Below are positions 33,001-40,104 of a DNA stretch of 64,000 bases, one piece after another. Each line of letters begins with the position of its first letter. Position 1 is the stretch's first letter. A program made the position numbers and the translations under genes. Below the pieces are notes generated by a model. It made no database searches. It saw only the letters and a program-made list of their open reading frames with translations, and was not told where the DNA came from. The DNA lies in the NCBI RefSeq assembly GCF_000002235.5, contig NW_022145615.1, forward strand, positions 18,587,012 to 18,651,011. Direction: 5' to 3'. The DNA comes from Strongylocentrotus purpuratus (Eukaryota > Echinodermata > Echinoidea > Camarodonta > Strongylocentrotidae).

Positions 33001-34852
33001 GGTGATCGAGCAGCAAGAGCTGCAGCTGAGACCAGTCAGTAGTTCATCGGCTGACTTCAGATACAACGAGCTCGTCCAGGAGAAACTAGAGATGGAGGAG
33101 ATCATCAGCAAGCATTCTGAAGTCCTGGCCAAGCAAGCCGATGACATCGAGTCCTACAAGAAGGAGATTGGTGTACTGAAGACTGAGAAGGATGCCCTGG
33201 AAGCGAGACTGGGAGAAGGGAGCGGGTCAGGGAGCAAGGAGGAGATGGAAGCATTGAAGAAGGAGAATAATAGACTCCAGGCTATGATTACGAAACAATC
33301 CAAAGCCATAGCGCAACAGACGGACAGGATGCGTAAGGACAAGATCAAGTACAGTGAGCTAGCGGCGGAGAGAGATCAGCTGGTCAAAGAGATGCAGGCG
33401 TCTCAGAGGACTGGGGTCAACGGGGACGGGGAATCGGAGGAGAGGCGGGAGCTGGAGAAAGAGAACAGGAGACTGATGGAGAGGGTGGGGATGCTGGAGA
33501 GACGGGCAGAGAGCGAGGAGGAGGAGAGCATGAGAGTCGAAGAGTTGACGGCGGAGAATTGGAGATTGCAGGATGCGGTGCGGAAAGCGGAGGACGAGAT
33601 GCTGGTCAAGAGTGCTCAGCTTTCAAAGCTACATGCTGTGAAGACCCCTAGTAGCCAAGGACTAGAGGCAGAGAACAAAAGACTGAAAGGAAGGAACAAA
33701 GAGATGGAGATTGAACTCGCGAATAAGAGGGACGGAGAGGCCGCGTACTCCCAGATCCTCGCTGAGAACCTCTCGTTGAAAACGAGGTTAAGTCAGGTTC
33801 AAGATTTCGGGAATGGTCTTCAGAATGGTAGCCCGAACTCAAAGCAATCAGCAGAGGTCCTGGCTGAGAATAGAAGACTGAAAGAAACCATCAAGAAGAT
33901 GGAGGGAACGAAGAATGATGGAATGATGAATGGGATAGATGATGGAGGAGGAGGTGGTGGTGGAGGAAAGGCAAACCTGAAAGAAGTAACAAGATTAAAG
34001 CAACAGATAGCTGAGATGGATGGTAGGCATAAAGAGACTGTCAACATCTACAGAGCACACCTACTCAGTGCTGTACAGGTAAGCTTATCATATATCATAA
34101 CCCATTATCCCCTCCCCCCCTCCCACAAACACACAAACCAAATGAGGAAAGAAGAAGAAGAAAAAACACACAGGGGGTTTCCTTATTAAGCCTAGGGGGT
34201 CAGGTCGTGAAGTGTGCAGTAGTGGCCTTATAGAGAAGGTTGAGTTCTGGGAAGAGGTGAAGAATAATTCGTGAGCGTTATCATTGTATTAGTAAGTGTG
34301 GAATATTCTAAACATGGCATGTAACATCATAAAAATCGGGACAGATTTTTATGCCACATGTTCTTTAAGTCCCATATACATCTTTCTGTGTACATTGGTT
34401 GTAACTTTACCAAGACTAGGCCAAATTTCTGATCATTTTGATGATTCCAGAACCTTGCTGTACACACCAATACTTATCAACTTTTTCTGATCGATTCCAC
34501 AACGTTTCTTTCACAATGCAATCGCATGACCAGAAGTCAAATTTATCTTAGAGAACCATAGAAAGCATTAGAAAATTAATGAATTGTACAGAAATTGATT
34601 ACCTCACACATGATTTACTGAGAGATTCGTACATGTAGTTCTTGTCAAAATAGGCCTGAGAGTTAGTTTTAGGGTAATGGTTAGAGAACATTGCAATTAC
34701 AAGTCAAAGCAAGGAATGCGCAGATTTCATAATCACGATTTAGACTTTCCAATTATTTTCATTGTCATTTTCTTTAGGATGAGATCAGTTCTGAGGTAAA
34801 GGAAGCCCTCCAACAGATCGTCAAACTTCGTCACGAAACACCGGTCACATGA
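2313..34852 (+). CDS. RAI14: RAI14/UACA-family ankyrin-repeat coiled-coil protein (whole gene, 16 exons)
   Basis: I reconstruct 16 exons joined by GT-AG introns with matching phases, giving 949 codons plus TGA; human RAI14 (ankycorbin) is about 980 residues. Residues 1-13 are basic. About 19-245 hold six to seven ankyrin repeats (TPLHVAAQKG, TALHCASKGG, TPFMVAASSG, TPLMAACENG). Residues 250-440 are a low-complexity linker with an acidic stretch. About 315-385 and 440-920 are heptad-rich, Glu/Lys/Leu coiled coil. The C-terminus HKETVNIYRAHLLSAVQ matches the conserved end of RAI14 and UACA. Vertebrate RAI14 is a cortical actin and junction-associated scaffold; that role here is inferred from family. 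Length favours RAI14 over the longer UACA, but an invertebrate gene may be the common ancestor of both. MSH3 follows on the same strand, with no sign of co-regulation. Confidence 0.93.
2440..2838. mobile_element. TTAA MITE (TTAAAGATAAACTTGAG family)
   Basis: TTAAAGATAAACTTGAGTTC at 2440 and AACTAAAGTTTATCTTTAA ending at 2838 are inverted ends with TTAA at both termini. It starts 88 bases after the first coding exon's donor. Confidence 0.85.
3240..3467. repeat. Dispersed repeat (partner of 50905-51155)
   Basis: Contains AGGCGCTATTTTAAAT, AGCAGAAGTGTCTTACGGG, CAGGGGCATCCAAATATAT and ends near AAACTTTGCATTACC, all matching the 51 kb copy in reverse. Confidence 0.75.
3700..4070. mobile_element. 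TTAA MITE (TTAAAGGTAAAGACCAGT family), complete
   Basis: TTAAAGGTAAAGACCAGT at 3700 and ACTGGTCTTTACCTTTAA ending at 4070 are perfect inverted ends with TTAA at both termini (371 bp). The interior shares CCATATACATCTTTCTGTGT with the copies at 13.3, 34.4, 46.2 and 48.8 kb. The ends start 5'-AG after TTAA, as in Kolobok-type elements. Confidence 0.9.
4071..7850. other. RAI14 intron 1, remaining part
   Basis: AT-rich with many TACATGTA palindromes. 5614-5875 is a dispersed repeat (AGTAGACCACTGAAAGTTTG core) also seen at 36968-37310. There is a C-run at 5946-5965. 6569-6700 and 6785-6930 are tandem diverged copies (CATGCATTGATGTAT, GGACTGTAAA, GACTTTATTATTATTA). No coding exon recognised. Confidence 0.6.
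7851..7978 (+). CDS. RAI14: RAI14 exon 2: start of the ankyrin domain
   Basis: Encodes FEWTKNDDKVMHAIEVGD and on through KLDGDGRT. This matches the human RAI14 segment with EWNKNDDRLLQAVENGD, including the KKG-S-TK-D pattern. Acceptor ttttaaag, donor gtgagt; enters in phase 0 and leaves after two bases of a codon. Confidence 0.93.
8585..8835. mobile_element. Partial copy of a Tc1/mariner-like MITE
   Basis: TA then CAGTGCGTCCCAGAAAAAA and ACCGAGAATTATTGATG match the left arm of the 38642-39207 element; later parts (AATAAATGACACATATTTG, CTCCTCTTTCAT) also match. The right end is missing. Lies in RAI14 intron 2. Confidence 0.75.
8889..8977 (+). CDS. RAI14: RAI14 exon 3: ankyrin repeat
   Basis: Completes TPLHVAAQKGQYPCLEVLL and QLGANPRASDGQG, a canonical ankyrin repeat (TPLH helix start, then the beta-hairpin). 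Acceptor tatgacag, donor gtaagc. Confidence 0.93.
8978..11498. other. RAI14 intron 3, first part
   Basis: No gene or clear element recognised. Includes a T-rich region (10000-10220) and a short TA-rich tract near 11050. The low-complexity minus-strand open frames here are not supported. Confidence 0.55.
11499..11855. mobile_element. MITE with CAGAGCTGCCAA ends, just before RAI14 exon 4
   Basis: CAGAGCTGCCAACCATTCCG on the left and TTTTTGGCAGCTCTG on the right are inverted. The right end is 80 bases upstream of exon 4, so the element supplies much of the sequence in front of the acceptor region. Confidence 0.75.
11935..12057 (+). CDS. RAI14: RAI14 exon 4: ankyrin repeat
   Basis: Encodes TALHCASKGGHLNSMHRLI, AGVPINAQDFNGK, then TALHFS. 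Acceptor ttccatcag, donor gtaagc; phase 1 on both sides. The open frame runs past both splice sites, so an uninterrupted frame alone would mislead about its limits. Confidence 0.93.
12058..13303. other. RAI14 intron 4, first part
   Basis: AT-rich. C-rich/A-rich low-complexity tract at 12215-12262. No element or coding signal recognised. Confidence 0.55.
13304..13693. mobile_element. TTAA MITE (TTAAAGATAAACTCCAG), complete
   Basis: TTAAAGATAAACTCCAGTAC and TACTAAAGTTTGTCTTTAA are inverted ends with TTAA at both termini (390 bp). Shares its interior (CACAGAATCAAACGAAACTT, GCATAGAAAGACAAGGAAAT) with the 48653 copy. Confidence 0.85.
13729..13799 (+). CDS. RAI14: RAI14 exon 5: ankyrin repeat
   Basis: Encodes AGSGHIESTILLLQCGASVD and IPDE, the second half of an ankyrin repeat. 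Acceptor gttacag, donor gtgagt. Only 71 bases long. The preceding TTAA element ends 35 bases upstream, close to the polypyrimidine tract. Confidence 0.92.
13800..15008. other. RAI14 intron 5, 5' part
   Basis: 13985-14065 on the minus strand resembles a degenerate tRNA-like SINE head (GAGTGGTCTAGTAGATAC, GTAGATCACAAG), as at 26.2 kb. 14080-14280 has internal inverted repeats. A (CT)n microsatellite lies at 14563-14605. Confidence 0.45.
15009..15368. mobile_element. Two abutting TACAGTCAAACC-family MITEs
   Basis: Copy 1 (15009-15176) and copy 2 (15175-15368) share one TA at the junction. Each begins TACAGTCAAACC and ends GGTTTGACTGTA, with an ACCACCTGTCTACAAAG interior, typical of TA-target elements. 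Confidence 0.85.
15877..16173. mobile_element. MITE with GGTAGAAGGGCGTTAG arms
   Basis: CTGGTAGAAGGGCGTTAG on the left and CTAACGCCCTTCTGCCAG on the right are inverted. An extra internal CTAACGCCCGTCTGC sits at about 16097. Confidence 0.75.
17210..17402. mobile_element. Inverted, diverged TACAGTCAAACC-family MITE
   Basis: Begins near TACAGTAGAACCGGTCTAC and carries the reverse of the 15 kb interior (GTGGTCTTGTAGACAGATGG). The right end has decayed. Confidence 0.7.
17838..18099. mobile_element. MITE of the GGGGTGTTTCACAAAG family
   Basis: GGGGAGTGTTTCACAAAGAC and TAGTCTTTGTGAAACACCCC are inverted. The arms extend inward (ATGGCAGGCCATTCAT with ATGAATGGCCTGCCAT). Confidence 0.85.
19183..19270. 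mobile_element. Left-end fragment of the TTAAAGGTAAAGACCAGT MITE
   Basis: TTAAAGGTATAGACCAGTTT then AAAAAATGAAATGGAAGCTC parallels the 3700 copy; the rest is absent. Confidence 0.75.
19430..19745. repeat. Dispersed repeat ending in a 92 bp hairpin
   Basis: 19647-19738 is a palindrome with arms of about 34 bases (TTTGAATATGTTAGTGAACG and its inverse) around a 27-base loop. The upstream part matches 20990-21200 in reverse orientation (AGTCGTTCCATTAACCT-like and GGAATCCAGTC segments). Confidence 0.75.
21523..21831. mobile_element. MITE of the GGGGTGTTTCACAAAG family
   Basis: GGGGGTGTTTCACTAAGATC and GATCTTTGTGAAACACTCCCC are inverted; the interior closely follows the 59255 copy (TGGAGAGCCATTTGTAGCCT, AAATCTCCTTGATAA). 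Confidence 0.85.
21832..23660. other. RAI14 intron 5, 3' part
   Basis: AT-rich. C-run at 22963-22974 followed by (CA)n. No coding exon or full element recognised. The stretches between the listed elements (15369-15876, 16174-17209, 18100-19182, 19746-21522) likewise show nothing assignable beyond short A-runs. Confidence 0.5.
23661..23767 (+). CDS. RAI14: RAI14 exon 6: ankyrin repeat
   Basis: Encodes YGKTPFMVAASSGHAGVCK and LIDRRADVNSQDHIQ. Acceptor gtgtttcag, donor gtaaga; follows a 9.9 kb intron, the largest in the gene. Enters in phase 0. Confidence 0.94.
23838..24046. mobile_element. ~200 bp TTAA MITE of the AAAGCCC family
   Basis: TTAA at both ends, with the shared core in reverse (GGTCCCCCATGATGCC, GAGATAACCACTTGCCAGTG, GGCCAAACTAGTGCAGACG). 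Lies 70 bases after RAI14 exon 6. Confidence 0.8.
24047..25956. other. RAI14 intron 6, middle
   Basis: 24395-24519 is a piece of the GGCCTTTAAA-type element (GGGCAATACAACATCATTTT, then GTTTTAGGCC). A (TCA/TTA)n microsatellite lies at 24539-24640. Nothing else recognised. Confidence 0.5.
25957..26244 (-). mobile_element. tRNA-derived SINE, nearly complete
   Basis: On the minus strand, A box TGGTCGAGTGG (26237-26227) and B box GGTTCAAGTCT (26193-26183) are correctly ordered. They are followed by a non-tRNA body (AATGCTTTAGCGCCTTATCA) and a tail with ATATAAATTGACCTATTATT. Related tails at 56545-56697 and 57500-57622. Confidence 0.8.
26407..26594 (+). CDS. RAI14: RAI14 exon 7: last ankyrin repeats
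   Basis: Encodes KTPLMAACENGHKDTVELL, IKRGARVDLCDAQGYD and a divergent final repeat with GSGQDNLAELLDSAPSV. Acceptor cctgtag, donor gtaagt. The 3' part of this exon plus its donor is tandemly copied about 263 bp downstream (see 26777-26857). Confidence 0.94.
26777..27175 (+). repeat. Tandem partial duplicate of RAI14 exon 7 with its donor, interrupted by a MITE
   Basis: Bases 26777-26857 repeat the last 81 bases of exon 7 (three differences seen), followed by the same gtaagt donor and the same ATG-rich downstream sequence. The unit is about 263 bp. No acceptor is evident in front of the copy, whose upstream sequence is purine-rich, so it is unlikely to be spliced in. The copied flank is split by a small inverted-repeat element at 26928-27099. 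Confidence 0.9.
26928..27099. mobile_element. Small MITE with GGCCTTTAAA ends, inside the exon 7 duplicate
   Basis: The left end GGCCTTTAAAAAAATGATG and right end CATATTTTGTTTAAAGGCC are imperfect inverted repeats. The core is a T run of about thirty followed by a G run, at 26993-27056. The first, uninterrupted copy of the flank shows the empty site. Related pieces occur near 24395-24519 and 31637-31829. Confidence 0.75.
27393..27508 (+). CDS. RAI14: RAI14 exon 8: acidic linker
   Basis: Encodes RNEEEEAYDEVAPDAVDYID, then a Pro-rich end (ADSPPPNKNQQ). Acceptor ttgctag, donor gtacat. Enters in phase 1 and leaves in phase 0; from here most exons are whole-codon modules, as is common for coiled-coil genes. 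Confidence 0.85.
27966..28049 (+). CDS. RAI14: RAI14 exon 9: linker
   Basis: Encodes 28 residues including DFPTPSRAVSMPALTNN, low complexity with Ser/Pro sites. Acceptor ttacag, donor gtgaga; phase 0 on both sides. Confidence 0.83.
28055..28340 (-). mobile_element. Probable LINE 3' end, minus strand, in RAI14 intron 9
   Basis: On the minus strand, CACATGTGCTATTATCTGGC leads to TTATAAATCAAATCAAACC, and a second AATCAAATCAAAATCAAAT tail lies next to exon 9. This is typical of CR1-like 3' ends with short repeated tails. No coding part seen. Confidence 0.5.
28525..28638 (+). CDS. RAI14: RAI14 exon 10: first coiled-coil segment
   Basis: Encodes ELEEENDFLNEELSKVNVAH and KKALERIRLLESKANEIE, with clear heptad spacing of Leu and Ile. 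Acceptor tttgtag, donor gtaaga; phase 0 on both sides. Confidence 0.9.
28884..29081. mobile_element. ~200 bp TTAA MITE of the AAAGCCC family (forward copy)
   Basis: TTAAAGACCATCTGGACTAG to GCAGTGGGGCTTTAA, TTAA at both ends. Forms an inverted pair with 29205-29407 across a duplicated piece of exon 11 and its upstream intron. Confidence 0.88.
29082..29208 (+). repeat. Duplicate of the RAI14 intron 10/exon 11 junction
   Basis: TTTTCTTTTAGACTATAACA through ACTTTGTATGTTATTAAGC and AGGTGGACAGTTTTAA repeats 29407-29504, the true junction. It stops exactly at the TTAA where the next MITE begins. The acceptor in this copy reads AAGCAG. Confidence 0.88.
29205..29407. mobile_element. ~200 bp TTAA MITE of the AAAGCCC family (reverse copy)
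   Basis: TTAAAGGCCCACTGCACTAC to AGTACAGATGGGCTTTAA, TTAA at both ends, inverted relative to 28884-29081. It occupies the TTAA that in the true exon is part of GACAGTTTTAAGCAG. Confidence 0.9.
29489..29590 (+). CDS. RAI14: RAI14 exon 11: coiled coil, with a NAGNAG tandem acceptor
   Basis: Encodes QVDSFKQRLEGEEMKRKEAE and KEINDLKNKLSSMK. The acceptor reads ttcagcag, so splicing can use either AG and include or skip one Gln without shifting frame. The first 16-18 bases, with the acceptor, are duplicated at about 29188-29208 upstream. Confidence 0.9.
29685..29935. repeat. (GATGAT)n microsatellite in RAI14 intron 11
   Basis: Two blocks of GAT/GAC triplets separated by a duplicated spacer (AGATTTTATAGTTTGGCTAT and ATTTTATAGTTGTGTGGTTA). 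Gives an artefactual Asp-rich open frame. Confidence 0.9.
30196..30295 (+). CDS. RAI14: RAI14 exon 12: acidic stretch
   Basis: Encodes LKESKDSFEEDDEDETNSVG and SWGDSEDDLFGLP, a strongly acidic hinge between coiled-coil blocks. Acceptor ttatcag, donor gtaagt; leaves in phase 1. Confidence 0.87.
30715..30990 (-). mobile_element. Probable LINE 3' end, minus strand, in RAI14 intron 12
   Basis: On the minus strand, TTTGTACAGGGCCCTCCTAA is followed by TGTATTTATTACTTAATTAT and a TGAATTGAATTTGAATTGAA tail. This layout is typical of CR1-like 3' UTRs. Confidence 0.55.
31053..31192 (+). CDS. RAI14: RAI14 exon 13: basic linker into coiled coil
   Basis: Encodes GTKKSPGKPLNLSMDINSP followed by coiled coil (RFKAEVEELRKENDNLKNQ). 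Acceptor ccttacag, donor gtatgt. Enters in phase 1 and leaves in phase 0. Confidence 0.88.
31193..31869. other. RAI14 intron 13
   Basis: 31637-31829 contains a GGCATT/GGCC-ended poly(A/T)-rich element (TATTGTATTGCCCTTTACAC, then TTTTTTTGTTGGCCTTA) related to 26928-27099. It ends 40 bases before exon 14. The remainder is AT-rich with nothing recognised. Confidence 0.5.
31870..32124 (+). CDS. RAI14: RAI14 exon 14: coiled coil
   Basis: Encodes 85 residues, including RIADLEEELASLKEELEE and VPYEEYRELKEANEEELS; the latter resembles the RAI14 motif around VEEYEEMK. Acceptor gattacag, donor gtgagt. Notably GC-richer than the flanking introns. Confidence 0.92.
32172..32422. mobile_element. MITE with AGGGGTCAGTGACACAAA ends in RAI14 intron 14
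   Basis: GAGGGGTCAGTGACACAAAA plus CGTAACTCCATTTTG on the left, and CAAAATATGGAGTTACG with TTGTGTCACTCAACCCTC on the right, are inverted arms of about 35 bases. Confidence 0.8.
32960..34078 (+). CDS. RAI14: RAI14 exon 15: large coiled-coil exon
   Basis: A 1,119-base exon encoding 373 residues, mostly Glu/Lys/Gln/Leu heptads, with several repeats of an AENxRLK motif (AENRRLKET, AENKRLKGR, AENLSLKTR). An octaglycine tract follows GIDD near 33945-33967. It ends in RHKETVNIYRAHLLSAVQ, matching the family's conserved C-terminal segment. Acceptor tcactag, donor gtaagc. Minus-strand open frames across it are shadows. Confidence 0.95.
34350..34552. mobile_element. Truncated TTAAAGGTAAAGACCAGT-family MITE in RAI14 intron 15
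   Basis: Contains CCCATATACATCTTTCTGTG and CGCATGACCAGAAGTCAAAT, matching the right half of the 3700 copy. The left end is missing and the right terminal TTAA is lost. Confidence 0.7.
34778..34852 (+). CDS. RAI14: RAI14 exon 16: conserved C-terminus and stop
   Basis: Encodes DEISSEVKEALQQIVKLRH, then ETPVT and TGA at 34850-34852. Compare the human end around MDEDVQKVLKQIL. Acceptor tctttag. Confidence 0.94.
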   Translation, partial: DEISSEVKEALQQIVKLRHETPVT

Positions 34853-36960
34853 CACCACTACTATGCAATGAAGATTTGATATCTAGAACACTTCAACTCC
34901 TGCGTGGTTCATGTCAATGATGCAAAGTGGGGTAGCTAGAAGAATATGAAGACAATAGTGTGAAGGAAAGGATGATGACACATCGAGGCTCTAATTAGTG
35001 ATGAAAGTGCAACTTGGAATGGATCCTAGTAATGGTGCCAGCTGATCGAGTCTGTCTACAGTTTGAGCCGGAAAGAAGTAACATTTTGAGACAAAAACTG
35101 TCTGCTGCCAGCAAAGATTCAAAGAGTAGAATGAAAAGTGAGAGAAATACCAAAAAATGAGGTGCTCATCCTGCTGTCAAGATGTCAAATGGAATACATC
35201 AGATGTTGATTTCTTTATTAAATTATTCTTGTTACTGTTGAAAGAGACAACATACAAAAATTTAAGGTCATTCCATTATCAATTCTAACCAATAGGTGTA
35301 TTCTTATCTTGCCATTTGCGATCATGTACACCGTTTTTTATCCTGACTTGGCTGAGAGCCAGGAGAGGATAAGTCATGAAACTTGAGTTAACACCCTTCT
35401 CGCTGGTAGAGATGTTATTCCTTTTTCTTAACCAAAACACAAATGTATGTGCAAACTGAATTTATCCCACCATTTGTGTGCACTTTATGCAAACCTTCCA
35501 TGCAAACCATTACTCCATTACCTCACACTGAATGCATTATACATATATTCATGATAAATGAGGCTTTATTTCCATATCCCGCAGGCTTTATAAAGGGGAA
35601 AAGACCATGTTTTGATTATAAATGTATTATAAATACGTATCAGTGTGGTTTCATGTATATACATGTAATGGTCTCCTTGTCAAAATAGTGAATACATGTA
35701 CATGTACGGTAAATTAATCTGTTATATTCGAAATTTATTCAAATATGAATATGCAAAATGTTTTCTTCATCAAAAGGGGTATCTAAAAAGAAGTCACACG
35801 AAGGAAAAAATATTATGAATTATATTTAAATTCATATACTGCCAGATTCAGGAAAAAATCACTTTTTATGATGATATGAAATGAAGAATGAGAAATTTGT
35901 GTTATGAGGCTTAGTGTCCATACTTTTAGCATTGGAAATTTGTGATTATTTATATGGTAAATAGTTACATTACGATGTGGATTGTACATAAACAACTACG
36001 GTAGGTATATTTATCAATTGCATACTGAATATACCCAATGAAATTATGGTTTTTAATCTAGGTTACAATTATGTCGCATGCCAAATACCTACTAAAGTAA
36101 TATTCACAATTTTTTTACCCTGTATTTTTCACTTGTGCAGTTCTAGGGGGATCTTTTACATTGCTTTGTTCATTAATTTCAGCTTGGATCACATCAAAAT
36201 GATTTTTGATTGAATATGATAATTTCGCTCTATTCAAAATTATGCAAATTTCTTGCTTGTGTCTACTCATGGGTGTCATACATTTAACAGCTTTTGAAGA
36301 TGTTAATTTATGTATTCATTTTTTAAAATCAAGATACAATATGAAATGGGATTCTCTTCCTGTTCAAGTTATAAATTGAATCTAACATTCGTCAAAACTT
36401 TGTGTAAACCTAAATTACTAGCATACATGTAAATTGGTAAAATGTCTCTGCTTGCACATGATCAATGGTTTAATTATTTTGATTGTTGTGCTGTTTTCAG
36501 TTCGGTAACAAATTTTGAAATTTGCTTTCATCAAAGGTATTTTGTTTTCTACTGCTCTTTATATGAAAAATCCAAGACACAATGTCATGACATACATGAA
36601 CAATATTTTACATGCCATGTAGCTTTCTCAAAATATTTCATTACTTGGTATAGCCCATAGTGTGCGTGTGTGTGTGTATGCCTACTACTTCAATGAAATT
36701 GGATGTAACATTTTGACGCTGTTTAAGATGACATATTGGCTTCAACATTTCTTTATGCGCTTATTTAATTGTGTATCTAATCTATAATCTTGACCTAATG
36801 TTTAACAATGGTAGTTTGAAACTTCACTAGCTTATCAAACACTTACAGAGATGTATTTTCCTGTGATAAAGCAGACATAATTTGAGATTGATTGAGTACT
36901 ATTAACCAGTATTCTGTTCAGTATTCTCATGGTCGGGCAGTGGGTACCGTAACTTGTTAC
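34853..36960 (+). other. Probable RAI14 3' UTR and intergenic DNA
   Basis: No coding signal. The AT-rich, mostly single-copy-looking sequence is consistent with a long 3' UTR. A first candidate poly(A) signal is ATTAAA at 35217-35222. The true end cannot be read from sequence alone. A (GT)n tract lies at about 36663-36678. Confidence 0.4.
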
Positions 36961-36967
36961 TCAGCCA

Positions 36968-37310
36968 TTTAAAGGGGAAGTCTACCCTGATATTGAGTTG
37001 GTTGTAATAAAAGTGGGGGAAAAGGAGAAACAAATTAGTGAAAGTTTGAGCAAAATCTGATTAGAAATAGGAAAGTTATGAATTATTGAAGTTGTCATCA
37101 GTGAAACACAAATTGGCAACACTGTGACATATCATGTGAGCTGGTCTCCAATCTGCTCTTTGGCATTGCTTGTTAAACCTGAGATGATGATTATCCTATA
37201 GCACCGTGAAAGCATTCAAACATCATGGAGCAACTTTCAGTATTCAATTTGTAATGTATAAGTCATGATTTACCGGTAAATCATGATTTTTACTTCCCCC
37301 TGTGGCGATA
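36968..37310. repeat. Dispersed repeat downstream of RAI14
   Basis: GGGGAAGTCTACCCTGATAT and AGTGAAAGTTTGAGCAAAAT are shared with 5614-5875. I recognise this type as a common deuterostome short element. An AATAAA lies inside it. Confidence 0.55.
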
Positions 37311-38641
37311 CTATTGTAGTGGTTGTGATAGTCTTAAATACAGGTTATATGTAGGTTTAGCACTGTATTTCACCCCATTAGTCTTCCTTTTTCTGTAGAT
37401 AAATATATCCAGAGACATGTTCAGGTGAAAATTGGATATTTAAGGTATTGTTATTACAATAAGAGTAATTTATATGATAAATTGATTGTTAATACATGTA
37501 CATGTACTTTGGTATTGAGATAGCTTTAAATGCATATATTCATGCACATATATAAGACGTAGATTAGAAGGATAGAAAGATAGATGGGGGAGAGAAAGAG
37601 AGGGAGAGAGAATAAGTGAGAGAGAGAGAGGGAGAGAGAGAATAGAATGAGAAATAATTAAATTAAATTAAAGAACAGATGTTATTTGTAATACCTCAGT
37701 CATACCGATGAGACAGATGCCTGACCAGCACCAAACTGAACAAAAAGTAACATTGTGACGCGTGTCCAAGGAATGGTCAGTTCAGCGTCTGCTTCACAAC
37801 GTGACCAAGCTAGGACCTACCCACACCCCTTGATTAAAATGATTGCAGGATCCATGTTGTGTTTACTGTCCATGATAAACAACACATGTACAAATATTAG
37901 AGGAAATCTCCTTTTTAAATATCTAGTTTGCTTGACATATATGCTCGTACTTACGGGTAAGCAGTATGTGTTTAGATGATTTACATGCAGAGAAATGTAC
38001 AAACCACCAGGAAATGCCACCGAAAAAGACTTAACTATTTGGATGCATAACATTGTTAGACAAGGCATTTTTGTATTTGCTTGTCCTACCTATAACAACA
38101 CTCAATGTGCATTAATTCTGAAAATTGAAATGCAAATATTTGTAACAGGTGAATTAAATTATTTGTAATGAGGCACTTAATACAACAAAAATTTGTGCAT
38201 TAAATTTGATCATATTACGAAAATGACCCATTTGGATTATTAGGTATTTATAAAGTTACATTCCTTGCATGTTTTGAGAACTGTACGTATTGTAAAAATA
38301 GAATTAACCTTGTAGCTATATCCAGATTAGTTCATTCAGAAGTCATTAAGATCACTGTGTGATATATACTGTAAAAAGGAAGCTCATTAATACTTATTTT
38401 ATTTATTTGTCATCACTTTCTGAAATGTTGATCATGTGATCTCTGGCAGCCAGTGAAAAGCAAGAAGCTGCTTTCTGGCTCAAGAGATGGGATAAGTGAA
38501 TTAAAATATTAGATGTATGATCTATATCACAATGCTGTCTCTATGTATTTTTGTTTTCTTAAACAGTTTTTATTGGAGCTGTCTGTGTTGGTAACTGACT
38601 TGTGAAGAATACTTGCCTGACATTATACAGGCATCTCTTTA
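37311..38641. other. Intergenic DNA between RAI14 and MSH3, first part
   Basis: (GA)n-rich tract at 37565-37645. Otherwise AT-rich with no gene recognised. Confidence 0.5.
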
Positions 38642-39207
38642 TACAGTGCGTCCCAGAAAAAACAAAACCGAGAATTATCGATGTTTTATCATAAGTTAGT
38701 CACATTTATAATTAATAAATGACACATATTTGGAAAGCTTCGATCCTCCTCTTTCAATTCCATAGACGAAAGACTTCATGCATGGCTGATTGTCAATGAA
38801 ACGAAGTTAAGTCTTTTGTCAATTCTGCTTTTTGCTAAGGCAGGCAGCCAGTGAAAATGAATTCATTTGATAAAATTATGGAATTGCAAGCACTACTTTA
38901 AACATACAGAACCTTGTTATTCCTAGCTCATTTTTCATGATTGAGGTCAGTGTCATATGAAAGGGCAGATACTCAATTTTCTAGAAATGTGACTTTCTCT
39001 TTGAGATTCAGATACCGTCCGCCAAATGACTTTTTAGTTTCCTCTCTTCAAATTCATTTTGATCACTCATACGTGACATATGCATCATATGAGTTGCATG
39101 AAATGAAAGAGGAGGATCTAAGCTTTCCAAATATGTGTCATTTATTAATTATAAATGTGACTAAGTTATGATAACTCTCGGTTTTGTTTTTTCTGGGACG
39201 CACTGTA
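38642..39207. mobile_element. Tc1/mariner-like non-autonomous element with ~115 bp inverted repeats
   Basis: TA, then CAGTGCGTCCCAGAAAAAA on the left; TTTTTTCTGGGACGCACTG then TA on the right. The inverted arms extend over AATTAATAAATGACACATAT and GAAAGAGGAGGAT. The 566 bp element has no coding capacity, and the TA flanks fit the Tc1/mariner superfamily. Confidence 0.88.
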
Positions 39208-40104
39208 TATTGTATGGGATTGATAAAAAGGGTGTACAAAGTTTGGGACTTTGCTATGAGTTTATATCTGCATGTATAAATAATCACCATTGGAAGTGTA
39301 CAAGATGCATAGAGCTGGGGAAGCAATTTTAATGTTGATGTAGGTGGCTGAGATGTCATCTGAATGCATAAAATAATTTGAATACTTAGGGGATCAGTTG
39401 AACAATGTTTGCTCCAGCAAAAAATGCTCCATCATCAAGCTCTTCCACTGAACAAAATGTTCAACTTATTTGACTTAACCTTTAGCCCTAACCCAACTTA
39501 GAACCCATTTAATCTCATCCCCAATGTCCGAAAATTAACCGAAAATCTAGAAAACTTGAGAAAGCTGGATAAAATGTACACATATAGGAATTATGATGTA
39601 TGCACGTTTTAGGTGTGTGTGTGTGTTGGGGGATTGATGATATGCAAAAAGTATAAATATAGAGCGATCGATTGAAAATGTTTATGACCTTAATAGACAA
39701 CCATCTGTAAAAGTTTGTATTGATTTATATCTAGGCCTATTCCTTTTTTCCCCTTGAAAGACCAGGGATAGGGGTTGGATACTGTCAATAGCCCCAACGT
39801 AGTGTCTAAGAAAACAAAATAAACATTTTTCTAAATGAAACCATGGGTATAGGCACATCTACTGATGCTGTGGGCATAAGCAGCTCGGCTCTCCTGCTAC
39901 ACCCCCCCCCCCCCCCCCCCCCCAATAGGATACTGAGATCATTGTATTTACTTGAGTTCTCAAATGACTTGACAGAATCAAACAGAATATTATTCGAAGA
40001 TCCATTCTCATTGCCGATTATTATGGATGGATCGTTCTTTGTTTTTTTTTGAGCAACACAAATCAAAAACGTATTTGTAGGCATTGAATAAAGACTACTC
40101 TAAA
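39208..40104. other. MSH3 upstream region and 5' UTR
   Basis: Holds a C-run of about 22 at 39902-39923 and no obvious TATA box. No DHFR-like exon is visible on the minus strand. The transcription start is not identifiable. Confidence 0.5.

Noticed and set aside
32956-34047. Several Ser-rich minus-strand open frames opposite RAI14 exon 15
   Set aside because: Shadows of a Glu/Lys-rich coding exon on the plus strand; no independent signal.
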